Part shown: piece by piece, positions 1 to 7,184 of the stretch
How the letters are laid out: each line of letters begins with the position of its first letter
Position numbering within the stretch: the stretch's first letter is position 1
DNA from: CAG-791 sp963650385
Lineage (GTDB): Bacteria; Bacillota; Clostridia; Lachnospirales; Lachnospiraceae
Assembly: GCA_963650385.1 (NCBI GenBank)
Contig: CAVJLL010000032.1
Coordinates: forward strand, 1-29,796
Length of the DNA: 29,796 bases
Direction: 5' to 3'
Program-made: the position numbers and the translations under genes
The notes under the pieces: generated by a model
Told to the model about the DNA's origin: nothing
Database searches by the model: none
What the model saw: only the letters and a program-made list of their open reading frames with translations

Positions 1-10
1 GCCTTGGCCG

Positions 11-71
11 CCTGCCAATTTCAATCGTGAATTTTCCTGCAAGCAGTCAATTCACGTTGAAATATGGCAGG
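11..71. repeat. Long imperfect inverted repeat upstream of the MFS gene
   Basis: Arms at 11-33 and 49-71 are about 23 bp each and pair almost completely: CCTGCCA, ATTTCAA and CGTGAATT on the left mirror AATTCACG, TTGAAAT and TGGCAGG on the right, around a 15-nt loop. No T-tract follows, so a plain terminator is unlikely. The right arm contains TTGAAA (57-62), which could be a -35 box for the MFS gene, with GATACA (81-86) or TATAAA (94-99) further down. The repeat could therefore be an operator or a leader hairpin. It is not related in sequence to the GTTAC-ended repeat family elsewhere in the window. Confidence 0.6.
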
Positions 72-158
72 TGCTGAACAGATACAAATACTCTATAAAG
101 TTTTTTCCTGAAACGGCGCATGAAGAAAAGCGTATCGAAGGAGAGAGAACAGAGAATC

Positions 159-1355
159 ATGAATCAGGGATCAAAACTGGGTTATCAGCATACCATGTAT
201 GCATGCTTCATCGGGTACATCGTACAGGCGGTGGTCAACAGCTTTGTACCGCTGTTGTTCGTTACCTTTCAGAAGAGCTACGGAATACCGCTGTCACAGA
301 TCACACTTCTGATCACCGTTAATTTCGCACTGCAGCTGCTCATTGATCTGTTGTCTGCTGTCTTTATTGACCGGATCGGTTATCGGACCTCCGTGCTCCT
401 GGCACATGGGTTTTCGGCATGCGGCCTTGCTCTTCTGACCGTGCTTCCGGAGCTGGCTCCCGGACACTTTGCCGGCATATTGATTGCAGTCTGCATTTAT
501 GCCGTCGGCGGAGGACTTCTGGAGGTTCTGATCAGCCCTATCATCGAGGCATGCCCGACCGACAACAAGGAGTCGGCAATGAGCCTCCTGCATTCGTTTT
601 ACTGCTGGGGCGTTACCGGCGTGGTGCTCCTTTCCACCATCTTCTTTGCGTTTTTCGGTACGCAGAACTGGAAAATCCTGGCCTGGATCTGGGTACTGCT
701 GCCGATTGCAAACGGCATCTATTTCAGCAGGGTCCCGATCTACAGCCTGCAGGAGGAGGGAGAAACCGGCATGACCATGGGAGAGCTTGCAAAGGAAAAG
801 CTCTTCTGGGTTCTGATGCTGATGATGGTCTGCTCCGGCGCGGCAGAGCAGTCTGTCAGCCAGTGGGCTTCCACCTTTGCCGAGGAGGGACTCGGCATTA
901 CCAAGACCGTAGGCGATTTGGTGGGACCGATGTCCTTCGCGATCCTCATGGGTCTGTCCCGTCTGCTCTACGGCAAATACGGAGAAAAATGGAATCTGGA
1001 CCTTTGCATGAAATGGAGCACGGCGCTGTGCGTTGTGTCCTACCTGTGCATTACGCTGATCCCGAACCCGATGATTGAGCTGGCGGCCTGCGCAGTCTGC
1101 GGATTTTCCGTGGGAATCCTGTGGCCGGGGACCTTCAGCAAGGCGTCGGCAGCCATCCGAAGAGGCGGGACGGTGATGTTCGCGCTGCTGGCGCTGGGCG
1201 GCGACCTTGGCTGCTCGGGCGGCCCGACCGTGGCCGGGTTCGTATCCAGCCTGGCCGGCGGAAACCTTCGGATCGGTATTCTGGCGGCCATTGTATTCCC
1301 GGCGGTGCTCCTCATCTGCCTTATATTTGGTTCGAAGCGGCAGAAAAGAGCCTGA
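159..1355 (+). CDS. MFS family permease
   Basis: A hydrophobic protein of 398 residues with about twelve predicted membrane segments and the usual two-half layout of major facilitator transporters. The loop after the second segment reads FIDRIGYRTS, the position where MFS proteins carry their conserved D-R-x-G motif. The N-terminal half resembles sugar or metabolite MFS permeases of Clostridia, but the substrate cannot be told from sequence. The start at 159 is preferred because AAGGAGAG precedes it (138-145); an in-frame ATG at 120 would add 13 polar residues. An AraC-type regulator is convergent 22 bp downstream and may or may not control it. No terminator is visible between the two genes. 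Confidence 0.85.
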   Translation: MNQGSKLGYQHTMYACFIGYIVQAVVNSFVPLLFVTFQKSYGIPLSQITLLITVNFALQLLIDLLSAVFIDRIGYRTSVLLAHGFSACGLALLTVLPELAPGHFAGILIAVCIYAVGGGLLEVLISPIIEACPTDNKESAMSLLHSFYCWGVTGVVLLSTIFFAFFGTQNWKILAWIWVLLPIANGIYFSRVPIYSLQEEGETGMTMGELAKEKLFWVLMLMMVCSGAAEQSVSQWASTFAEEGLGITKTVGDLVGPMSFAILMGLSRLLYGKYGEKWNLDLCMKWSTALCVVSYLCITLIPNPMIELAACAVCGFSVGILWPGTFSKASAAIRRGGTVMFALLALGGDLGCSGGPTVAGFVSSLAGGNLRIGILAAIVFPAVLLICLIFGSKRQKRA

Positions 1356-1377
1356 TGAAAGCGCTGCTGCGTTGCTC

Positions 1378-2292
1378 CTACCAGGATCGGCGGTACTGGC
1401 TGGGCGTCACGCCCTCGATTTTTTTAAAGATTCTGGAAAAATAATTGGCATCGGGAATGCCCACGCGGGCTCCTGCCTCCTCCAATGTTGCATCGGAGAA
1501 GCGCAGGAGCCTTTTTGCTGCTCCGATGCGGGCGTGCAGCACGTAGCTGCCAACGGTGGTGCCGTACTGCTGCCGGAACCGGCGCATGAGGTAGTACTTA
1601 TTCACGTGGAAACGCTCTGCCAGCTGATCCAGAGTGATTTCCTCGGTGTAGTGCGTGTCCAGATACAGACGCACGTCACCGATCGCAAGCTTTCCGCTGG
1701 GAGAGGCGCCGCGCCCTTTATCCGTCTGCGTGGGGCCTTGGGAGGAGCGGCCGCCGGAAGGCTTCCAGGCCTCCTGCATCAGCTGCGTCAGAAGGCTGGC
1801 CAGCGCCTCGTTGAGCTGCATATCCCGGATGTAGGAATCCGAAACGGATAGCTCGTAGAGGCGGTCGAGGAGCGATGCAAACGAAGAAAAGCCAAGGGAA
1901 GAGGCGGGCCGGAAGACCGGACTCCCGCTCCGCTCGAGAAACTTGCGGTAGATGCCTGGCATCTGCATGCCGGAAAAGTGTACCCATTTGAGTTCCCACA
2001 GATCCTGCGAGGTCGTGTGCGCATAGGGGACCGAGCAGTCCAGGAAAACGCAGTCGCCGGCATGCAGCGCATAGGTTTCATCGCCGGTCTGCAGGCTTCC
2101 GCTTCCGGATATGACCAGGAAGAACAGATACGAGGACAGCCCGCTCCGGCGGCTTGTGTGCGGCTTGGCTGCCTGAAGCGAGCCAGCCTCCTGCAGGAAC
2201 AGAAGAGAGTCCCTGGCAAAGGCGGAGGAGGTATAGATGCTGCGGCGGGAGGTGACAAGGTCACCGTGAAATTCTGCGGTTGGTGTATTCAT
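1378..2292 (-). CDS. AraC-family transcriptional regulator
   Basis: A 304-residue protein. The N-terminal about 180 residues form a cupin-like sensing domain (for example YALHAGDCVFLDCSVPY, typical of the AraC arm and barrel). The C-terminal 100 residues hold the two helix-turn-helix motifs: first EEITLDQLAERFHVNKYYLM, then ATLEEAGARVGIPDANYFSR, followed by the family ending GVTPSQYRR. It is a cytoplasmic DNA-binding regulator, often responding to a sugar. No convincing ribosome binding site precedes the ATG at 2292. A mobile repeat element ends only 13 bp upstream of that start, so the promoter or leader of this gene must lie in or beyond the element. The regulated target is unknown; the convergent MFS gene is the nearest candidate. 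Confidence 0.88.
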   Translation of the reverse strand: MNTPTAEFHGDLVTSRRSIYTSSAFARDSLLFLQEAGSLQAAKPHTSRRSGLSSYLFFLVISGSGSLQTGDETYALHAGDCVFLDCSVPYAHTTSQDLWELKWVHFSGMQMPGIYRKFLERSGSPVFRPASSLGFSSFASLLDRLYELSVSDSYIRDMQLNEALASLLTQLMQEAWKPSGGRSSQGPTQTDKGRGASPSGKLAIGDVRLYLDTHYTEEITLDQLAERFHVNKYYLMRRFRQQYGTTVGSYVLHARIGAAKRLLRFSDATLEEAGARVGIPDANYFSRIFKKIEGVTPSQYRRSW

Positions 2293-2297
2293 AGGCG

Positions 2298-2305
2298 AAG
2301 AGTCA
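2298..2305. repeat. Left target-site duplication (AAGAGTCA)
   Basis: The 8-bp sequence AAGAGTCA directly abuts the GTTAC end of the element at 2306 and is repeated exactly at 2494-2501, directly after its GTAAC end. A perfect 8-bp direct repeat touching both ends is the expected scar of transposition. Confidence 0.8.
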
Positions 2306-2493
2306 GTTACTGTACAGGCGCCAGTCAGCGACGGGTCCTGGCGGAGTTGTCCGTCCTGGGGACGTTCTCACTCCGTGCGAGGACCTAGCGGTGCTAAGCT
2401 CGCATAAGACGCTCGCAAGCACCGAGGCCTCGCAAGGCCCCTGGACTGGACATTCTCCGCCACCCTGTCGCTGGTTGGCGAATGAACGGTAAC
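2306..2493. mobile_element. MITE-like element, intact long copy with TIRs and 8-bp TSD
   Basis: A 188-bp element starting GTTAC and ending GTAAC, with imperfect terminal inverted repeats of about 46 bp (outer CGCCA and CAGCGAC, inner TGGCGGAG and TGTCC blocks match between the ends). It is bounded by exact AAGAGTCA direct repeats. It has no room for a transposase, so it would be mobilised in trans. The core holds GC-rich hairpins (GGCCT/AGGCC at 2426-2440, CGGTGCT/AGCACCG around 2389-2424). It lies in reverse orientation to the copies at 24413 and 26212, and differs from the 26212 copy at only about four positions in the shared 150 bp. Two reading frames stay open through it, which can create false small genes. 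The transposase family is unknown. Confidence 0.82.
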
Positions 2494-2501
2494 AAGAGTC
2501 A
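2494..2501. repeat. Right target-site duplication (AAGAGTCA)
   Basis: Exact copy of 2298-2305, directly adjacent to the GTAAC terminus of the element. Confidence 0.8.
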
Positions 2502-2532
2502 ACATTGTGCTATTTGTAGACAGCATCGTGCA

Positions 2533-2561
2533 TTGGAAACGCGAAAACCATCTGTTATCAT
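2533..2561 (+). promoter_or_regulatory. Candidate sigma-A promoter of the polysaccharide operon
   Basis: TTGGAA (2533-2538) and TATCAT (2556-2561) are separated by 17 nt and lie about 90 nt upstream of gmd, just outside the mobile element. This is the best match in the 2494-2649 gap, which otherwise holds no gene. A transcript start near 2568 would give a leader of about 80 nt. Confidence 0.5.
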
Positions 2562-2649
2562 CAGTATGTTTCAGATGCTGCGCAGTGTCAAGATGATGCG
2601 CCATCAGATTAAATCACCTACGCATTACCGCATATACAAGGAGAAGATA

Positions 2650-3681
2650 ATGGCAAAGACAGCACTTATTACCGGCGTAACCGGACAGGACGGCTCCTAT
2701 CTTTCAGAGTTTCTTCTGGAAAAGGGCTATGAGGTGCACGGCGTGATCCGCCGTTCCTCCGTAGACTACCGCGAGAGAATCGCTCATCTGGAGGGGAATC
2801 CGCATTTCCACCTTCACTATGGAGATCTCGGCGATTCCATGAGCATCGTGGGCGTTGTCAGCAAGGTGCGTCCGGATGAAATCTACAACCTTGCAGCGCA
2901 GTCCCACGTGCAGGTTTCCTTTGACGTGCCGGAGTTTACGGCAGATGTGGATGCCATCGGCGTGCTGCGCATTCTCGAGGCGGTCCGTTTGTGCGGGCTC
3001 AAGGATACCTGCCGCATTTACCAGGCATCGACCTCTGAGCTGTACGGCCGTGTGGAGGAGGTTCCGCAGAGAGAGACCACACCGTTCCACCCCTACAGCC
3101 CCTATGCCGTTGCCAAGCAGTACGGCTACTGGATCGTAAAGGAATACCGCGAGGCATACGGCATGTTTGCCTGCTCGGGAATTCTCTTCAACCATGAGTC
3201 GGAGCGCCGCGGAGAGACCTTTGTTACCCGGAAGATCACTCTCGCTGCAGCCAGAATCGCGCAGGGCAAGCAGGAGAAGCTCTATCTCGGCAATCTCTCC
3301 TCCCTTCGCGACTGGGGCTATGCGAAGGATTATGTGGAGTGCATGTGGCTGATCCTTCAGAATGAGAAGCCGGAGGACTTTGTCATTGCGACCGGTGAGC
3401 AGCATTCGGTCCGCGAATTCGCAACGCTCGCCTTCCACGATGCCGGCATTGAGCTGGAGTGGCAGGGCAGCGAGATGGATGAAAAGGGCATCGACAAGGC
3501 AACCGGAAAGGTGCTGGTGGAGGTGTCTCCTGATTTTTACCGGCCGACTGACGTGGTCAATCTCTGGGGAGATCCGTCCAAGGCAAAGGCACAGCTGGGC
3601 TGGAATCCGACAAAGACCAGCTTCGAGGAGCTGGTGCGGATCATGGTCGAGCACGACATGGCAAAAGCAGCGAAGGAATAA
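2650..3681 (+). CDS. gmd: GDP-mannose 4,6-dehydratase
   Basis: This enzyme converts GDP-D-mannose to GDP-4-keto-6-deoxy-D-mannose, the first committed step to GDP-L-fucose, in the cytoplasm. The 343-residue length is normal for the family. The N-terminal Rossmann motif is GVTGQDG (residues 9-15), the catalytic STSE is at 127-130, and the YxxxK pair is Y152/K156 in YSPYAVAK. The family substrate-loop signature NHESERRGETFVTRK is also present. The start at 2650 follows AAGGAG (2638-2643); longer in-frame ATGs upstream would run back into the mobile element. It is the first gene of a 15-gene co-directional block, followed by fcl after a short repeat. Identification is secure. Confidence 0.96.
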   Translation: MAKTALITGVTGQDGSYLSEFLLEKGYEVHGVIRRSSVDYRERIAHLEGNPHFHLHYGDLGDSMSIVGVVSKVRPDEIYNLAAQSHVQVSFDVPEFTADVDAIGVLRILEAVRLCGLKDTCRIYQASTSELYGRVEEVPQRETTPFHPYSPYAVAKQYGYWIVKEYREAYGMFACSGILFNHESERRGETFVTRKITLAAARIAQGKQEKLYLGNLSSLRDWGYAKDYVECMWLILQNEKPEDFVIATGEQHSVREFATLAFHDAGIELEWQGSEMDEKGIDKATGKVLVEVSPDFYRPTDVVNLWGDPSKAKAQLGWNPTKTSFEELVRIMVEHDMAKAAKE

Positions 3682-3744
3682 ACTACAGTACATTCGCCAG
3701 CCAACTCCGCCAGGACCCGTCGTGGCTGGCGCATGTATCGTGAA
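3682..3744. repeat. Short copy of the GTTAC-ended repeat family
   Basis: The sequence keeps the outer left arm (ACAGTACATTCGCCAGCCA) and the right arm (CTCCGCCAGGACCCGTCG, TGGCTGGCG) of the long element, but the whole core and the inner left arm are missing. The remaining CGCCAGCCA/TGGCTGGCG stem is a perfect 9 bp. It begins at the base after the gmd stop codon and sits between gmd and fcl inside the operon. The deletion may have joined two AAC triplets (inference). The ends are worn (ACTAC and GTGAA) and no target duplication is seen. Confidence 0.75.
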
Positions 3745-3773
3745 TGCATAGCTGGCAGGAGGAAGATACAACT

Positions 3774-4718
3774 ATGATGGAAAAGGATGCCAAAATATAC
3801 GTAGCCGGCCACCGCGGAATGGTGGGCTCTGCAATCAAACGGGAGCTGGAGCGCCAGGGCTACACGAATATCATTACGAGAACCCATAAGGAGCTGGACC
3901 TGACCAGACAGGATCAGGTGGAGGAGTTCTTTGCGGCAGAGAAGCCGGAGTACGTATTCCTTGCAGCTGCCAAGGTGGGCGGCATCGTGGCAAACGAGGA
4001 AGCACTGGCAGACTTCATGTACGACAACATGATTCTGGAGATGAACGTGGTGCACAGCGCCTGGAAAAACGGCTGCAAGAAGCTGGAGTTCCTGGGAAGC
4101 TCCTGCATCTATCCCCGCATGGCGCCGCAGCCGATGACGGAGGACTGCCTCCTTTCCGGCCCGCTGGAAAAGACCAATGAGGCCTATGCGCTTGCCAAGA
4201 TTTCGGGACTCAAGTACTGCGAGTTCTTAAACCGTCAGTACGGCACGGACTACATCTCCGTGATGCCCACGAACCTCTACGGTCCCAACGACAACTATCA
4301 TCCGACGCACAGCCACGTGCTGCCGGCACTGATCCGCCGCTTCCATGAGGCCAAGGAGCAGCAGCTCCCCTATGTTACCTGCTGGGGAGACGGATCACCG
4401 CTGCGCGAGTTTTTGTATGTGGATGATCTGGCAAATCTGTGCGTGTTCCTGATGAACAACTACTCCGGCAACGAGACCGTCAATGCGGGCACCGGCAAGG
4501 AGCTGACCATCAAGGAGCTGACCCAGAAGGTGGCGAAGATCATCGGATACGAGGGAGAGATCCGCTGGGATGCATCCAAGCCCAACGGCACACCCAGAAA
4601 GCTTCTGGATGTCTCCAAGTCGAAGAACCTTGGCTGGGAGGCGAAGACTTCTCTGGACGAGGGCATTCGCCTGACCTATGAGGATTTCCTGAACAATCCG
4701 ATGCGCGCAGAGCGCTGA
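3774..4718 (+). CDS. fcl: GDP-L-fucose synthase
   Basis: This bifunctional epimerase/reductase turns GDP-4-keto-6-deoxymannose into GDP-L-fucose with NADPH. At 314 residues it has the normal family length. Motifs are GHRGMVG (12-18) for the cofactor, SSCIYP (from S109), and Y138/K142 in the EAYALAKISG segment. The C-terminal signature PNGTPRKLLD is typical of GDP-fucose synthases. The start at 3774 follows AGGAGGA (3757-3763) with about 10 nt spacing; an ATG at 3777 is equally possible. It stands directly after gmd, with which it makes a complete two-step route, and about 30 bp before manC. Confidence 0.95.
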   Translation: MMEKDAKIYVAGHRGMVGSAIKRELERQGYTNIITRTHKELDLTRQDQVEEFFAAEKPEYVFLAAAKVGGIVANEEALADFMYDNMILEMNVVHSAWKNGCKKLEFLGSSCIYPRMAPQPMTEDCLLSGPLEKTNEAYALAKISGLKYCEFLNRQYGTDYISVMPTNLYGPNDNYHPTHSHVLPALIRRFHEAKEQQLPYVTCWGDGSPLREFLYVDDLANLCVFLMNNYSGNETVNAGTGKELTIKELTQKVAKIIGYEGEIRWDASKPNGTPRKLLDVSKSKNLGWEAKTSLDEGIRLTYEDFLNNPMRAER

Positions 4719-4747
4719 TAAGTACAAATACGGGGAGAGGAAAAGCA

Positions 4748-6064
4748 ATGCACATTATTTTACTGTCCGGCGGTTCCGGAAAGCGGCTGTGGCCGCTTTC
4801 CAATGACATCCGCTCCAAGCAGTTTATCAAGATTTTCAAGACAGAAAGCGGAGAGTATGAGTCCATGGCGCAGCGGATGTACCGCCAGATCCGCAAGGTG
4901 GACCCGGATGCAACGGTGACGGTGGCGACCAGCCGCTCCCAGGTGTCCCAGCTCAAAAATCAGCTGGGGGATCAGATCGGCGTATCGCTGGAGCCCTGCC
5001 GCCGGGACACGTTCCCTGCAATTGCTCTGGCAACGGCCTATCTTGCGGATGTGCAGAAGGTGCCGCAGGACGAGGCGGTGGTGGTGTGTCCGGTGGACCC
5101 TTACGTGAATGAGGATTATTTCGAGGCTTTGAGAAAGCTCTCGGACCTTGCCCAGAACGGGAAAGAGAATCTGACGCTGATGGGCATCGAGCCGACGTAT
5201 CCTTCCGAGAAATACGGTTACATCATCCCGAACTCCAAGGAGCAGGTCAGCACGGTCAAGACCTTCAAGGAGAAGCCGGACACAGAGACGGCGCGCCAGT
5301 ACATTCAGGAGGGCGCACTCTGGAATGCCGGCGTATTCGCTTACAAGATCGGCTATGTTCTGCAGAAGGCCCATGAGCTCATGGATTTCACGGACTACGA
5401 TGATCTGTTTGCCAAATACGAGACCGTGCAGAAAATCTCGTTCGATTACGCCGTGGTGGAGCACGAGGCGCAGATTCAGGTGATGCGCTTTGCCGGCGAG
5501 TGGAAGGACATGGGCACCTGGAACACGCTGACCGAGGCTATGGAAGAGCCGGTCATCGGCCAGGGCACGCTGAATGAGACCTGCGAGAATGTCGAGGTTG
5601 TCAATGAGCTGAATGTTCCGGTCCTCGTGATGGGGCTTAAAAATGCTGTTGTTGCAGCATCTCCGGAAGGAATTCTCGTATCCGACAAGGAGCAGTCCAG
5701 CTACATCAAGCCCTTTGTGGACGCCATGGATCAGCAGGTAATGTTCGCCGAGAAATCCTGGGGCTCCTTCCAGGTGCTGGACATCGAGAAGGAGAGCATG
5801 ACCATCCTGGTGACACTCAAGGAGGGCCATCAGATGAATTACCACAGCCATGCACACCGGGATGAGATCTGGAATGTCATCTCCGGAGAGGGCAGAACCA
5901 TTGTTGACGGCATGGAGCAGAAGGTGCATGCCGGCGACGTGATCACGATGCAGGCAGGCTGCCGGCACACCATTGTGGCGGATACGGAACTGAAGCTGAT
6001 TGAGGTACAGATCGGCAGGGAAATCAGCGTACATGACAAGCAGAAGTTTGAACTTGAAATCTGA
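4748..6064 (+). CDS. manC: Mannose-1-phosphate guanylyltransferase (with C-terminal cupin domain)
   Basis: Makes GDP-mannose from mannose-1-phosphate and GTP, feeding gmd. The N-terminal nucleotidyltransferase domain begins with the pyrophosphorylase signature GGSGKRLWPLS (residues 8-18), and contains VCPVDPYV and the sugar-binding FKEKPD. The region from about residue 335 to the end is a mannose-6-phosphate-isomerase-type cupin (MNYHSHAHRDEIWNVISGEG, then VIGMQAG-like VITMQAGCRHTI). The two-domain arrangement is that of type II phosphomannose isomerase/GMP proteins, although a separate ManA is encoded next door. At 438 residues it is slightly shorter than the usual 460-480. GGGGAGAGG precedes the ATG. 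Confidence 0.93.
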   Translation: MHIILLSGGSGKRLWPLSNDIRSKQFIKIFKTESGEYESMAQRMYRQIRKVDPDATVTVATSRSQVSQLKNQLGDQIGVSLEPCRRDTFPAIALATAYLADVQKVPQDEAVVVCPVDPYVNEDYFEALRKLSDLAQNGKENLTLMGIEPTYPSEKYGYIIPNSKEQVSTVKTFKEKPDTETARQYIQEGALWNAGVFAYKIGYVLQKAHELMDFTDYDDLFAKYETVQKISFDYAVVEHEAQIQVMRFAGEWKDMGTWNTLTEAMEEPVIGQGTLNETCENVEVVNELNVPVLVMGLKNAVVAASPEGILVSDKEQSSYIKPFVDAMDQQVMFAEKSWGSFQVLDIEKESMTILVTLKEGHQMNYHSHAHRDEIWNVISGEGRTIVDGMEQKVHAGDVITMQAGCRHTIVADTELKLIEVQIGREISVHDKQKFELEI

Positions 6065-7079
6065 ATGCAGCGGGCAGGACGAAGAGAGGGAGCCGCTTCG
6101 GCTCCTGCCTGCCGGACAGGATTACATCTGGGGCGGACGGCGCCTGAAGGATGATTTTTCAAAGGACCTGGATCTGTCGCCTCTGGCGGAGACCTGGGAG
6201 TGCTCGACGCATCCGGACGGATTGTCGCGCCTTGCGCAGAATCCGGAGAAAACGCTGCACGAGCTTTTGCTGGAGCATCCGGATTATCTGGGCTCGCACC
6301 CTGCCAGGAGCATGCCGGAGGCGGCGCAGAGAGGAGAGATCCCCATTCTGGTGAAATTCATTGATGCCGCATCGGATCTTTCGGTGCAGGTGCACCCGGA
6401 TGATGACTACGCCAGAACGCACGAAAACGGTCAGCTCGGCAAGACCGAAATGTGGTATGTGGTGGATGCGGCGCCCGGAACCGAGCTGGTGTACGGCTTT
6501 GCCCGCAATATGGCACCGGAGGATGTGCGCAGCGCCATTGCAAGAGGAACGCTGGAGCAGTGCCTGCAGCACGTGCCGGTGGAAAAGGACGATGTCTTCT
6601 TCATTCCTGCAGGAACCGTGCATGCCATCGGGAAGGGGAGCCTTATTGCAGAGGTGCAGGAGAGCTCCAACCTGACCTATCGGCTGTACGACTACCGGCG
6701 GCTTGGCAAGGACGGAAAGGAGCGCCCGCTTCACGTGGATAAGGCGCTGGAGGTCTCCGATCTGTCTGCAGCAGGGGAACCGCGCCAGCCCATGCGGGTT
6801 CTGAACTACTGTCCCGGCTTTGCATCGGAGTTCTTGTGCAGGTGCCGTTATTTTGAGGTCCGGCGTCTTCTGGTGAATACGCAGCGCATCCGGGAAATGG
6901 CGCGTTATCGGACCGATGACACCTCTTTTCATATTCTTATTTGCACAGAAGGCGATGGAGTGCTATTTTGTAAGAAGAATAGTTTGCCGTTTTTTCGCGG
7001 AGATACATTTTTTGTGCCGGCAGGCAGCGAGGAAATCCGCATTCATGGCATTGCCACACTCCTGGACATCAACTGCTAG
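6033..7079 (+). CDS. manA: Class I mannose-6-phosphate isomerase
   Basis: Interconverts fructose-6-phosphate and mannose-6-phosphate, using a bound metal ion, to supply mannose for GDP-fucose. Family signatures are QDYIWGGRRLK near the N-terminus, the metal-binding VQVHPDDDYA, KTEMWYV, and FIPAGTVHAIGKGS followed by EVQESSNLTYRLYDY. The start is uncertain. The ATG at 6033 has GCAGGGAAA upstream and overlaps manC by 32 bp, giving 348 residues; the conserved family part begins only about 17 residues later, so a TTG at 6048 or 6054 is possible. Phosphomannomutase, needed between this step and ManC, is not in the window. Confidence 0.93.
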   Translation: MTSRSLNLKSECSGQDEEREPLRLLPAGQDYIWGGRRLKDDFSKDLDLSPLAETWECSTHPDGLSRLAQNPEKTLHELLLEHPDYLGSHPARSMPEAAQRGEIPILVKFIDAASDLSVQVHPDDDYARTHENGQLGKTEMWYVVDAAPGTELVYGFARNMAPEDVRSAIARGTLEQCLQHVPVEKDDVFFIPAGTVHAIGKGSLIAEVQESSNLTYRLYDYRRLGKDGKERPLHVDKALEVSDLSAAGEPRQPMRVLNYCPGFASEFLCRCRYFEVRRLLVNTQRIREMARYRTDDTSFHILICTEGDGVLFCKKNSLPFFRGDTFFVPAGSEEIRIHGIATLLDINC

Positions 7080-7099
7080 GCGGTGCGCAGTGCTCTGAG

Positions 7100-7163
7100 C
7101 TGCTGCTTCGCGGTGCAGGGGACACATTGGAAGGCGTGTCCGCACAATCCTGCTGTGCAGCAG
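7100..7163 (+). other. Structured intergenic leader (compound hairpin)
   Basis: The manA to radical SAM gap folds into a three-part stem. CTGCTGC (7100-7106) pairs with GCAGCAG (7157-7163), GTGC (7113-7116) with GCAC (7142-7145), and GGACAC (7120-7125) with GTGTCC (7136-7141), with an asymmetric AGG bulge. No T-run follows, so it is not a standard terminator. It could be an RNA-stability or processing element at the junction between the GDP-fucose genes and the assembly genes. Confidence 0.45.
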
Positions 7164-7184
7164 AAAGTGCAATAGAAAGAGGAT

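Noticed and set aside
2368..2604. Open frame across the repeat element on the minus strand, 78 codons
   Set aside because: It translates the repeat itself; the same peptide core recurs from another copy, no ribosome binding site is present, and the sequence is better explained as structured repeat DNA.
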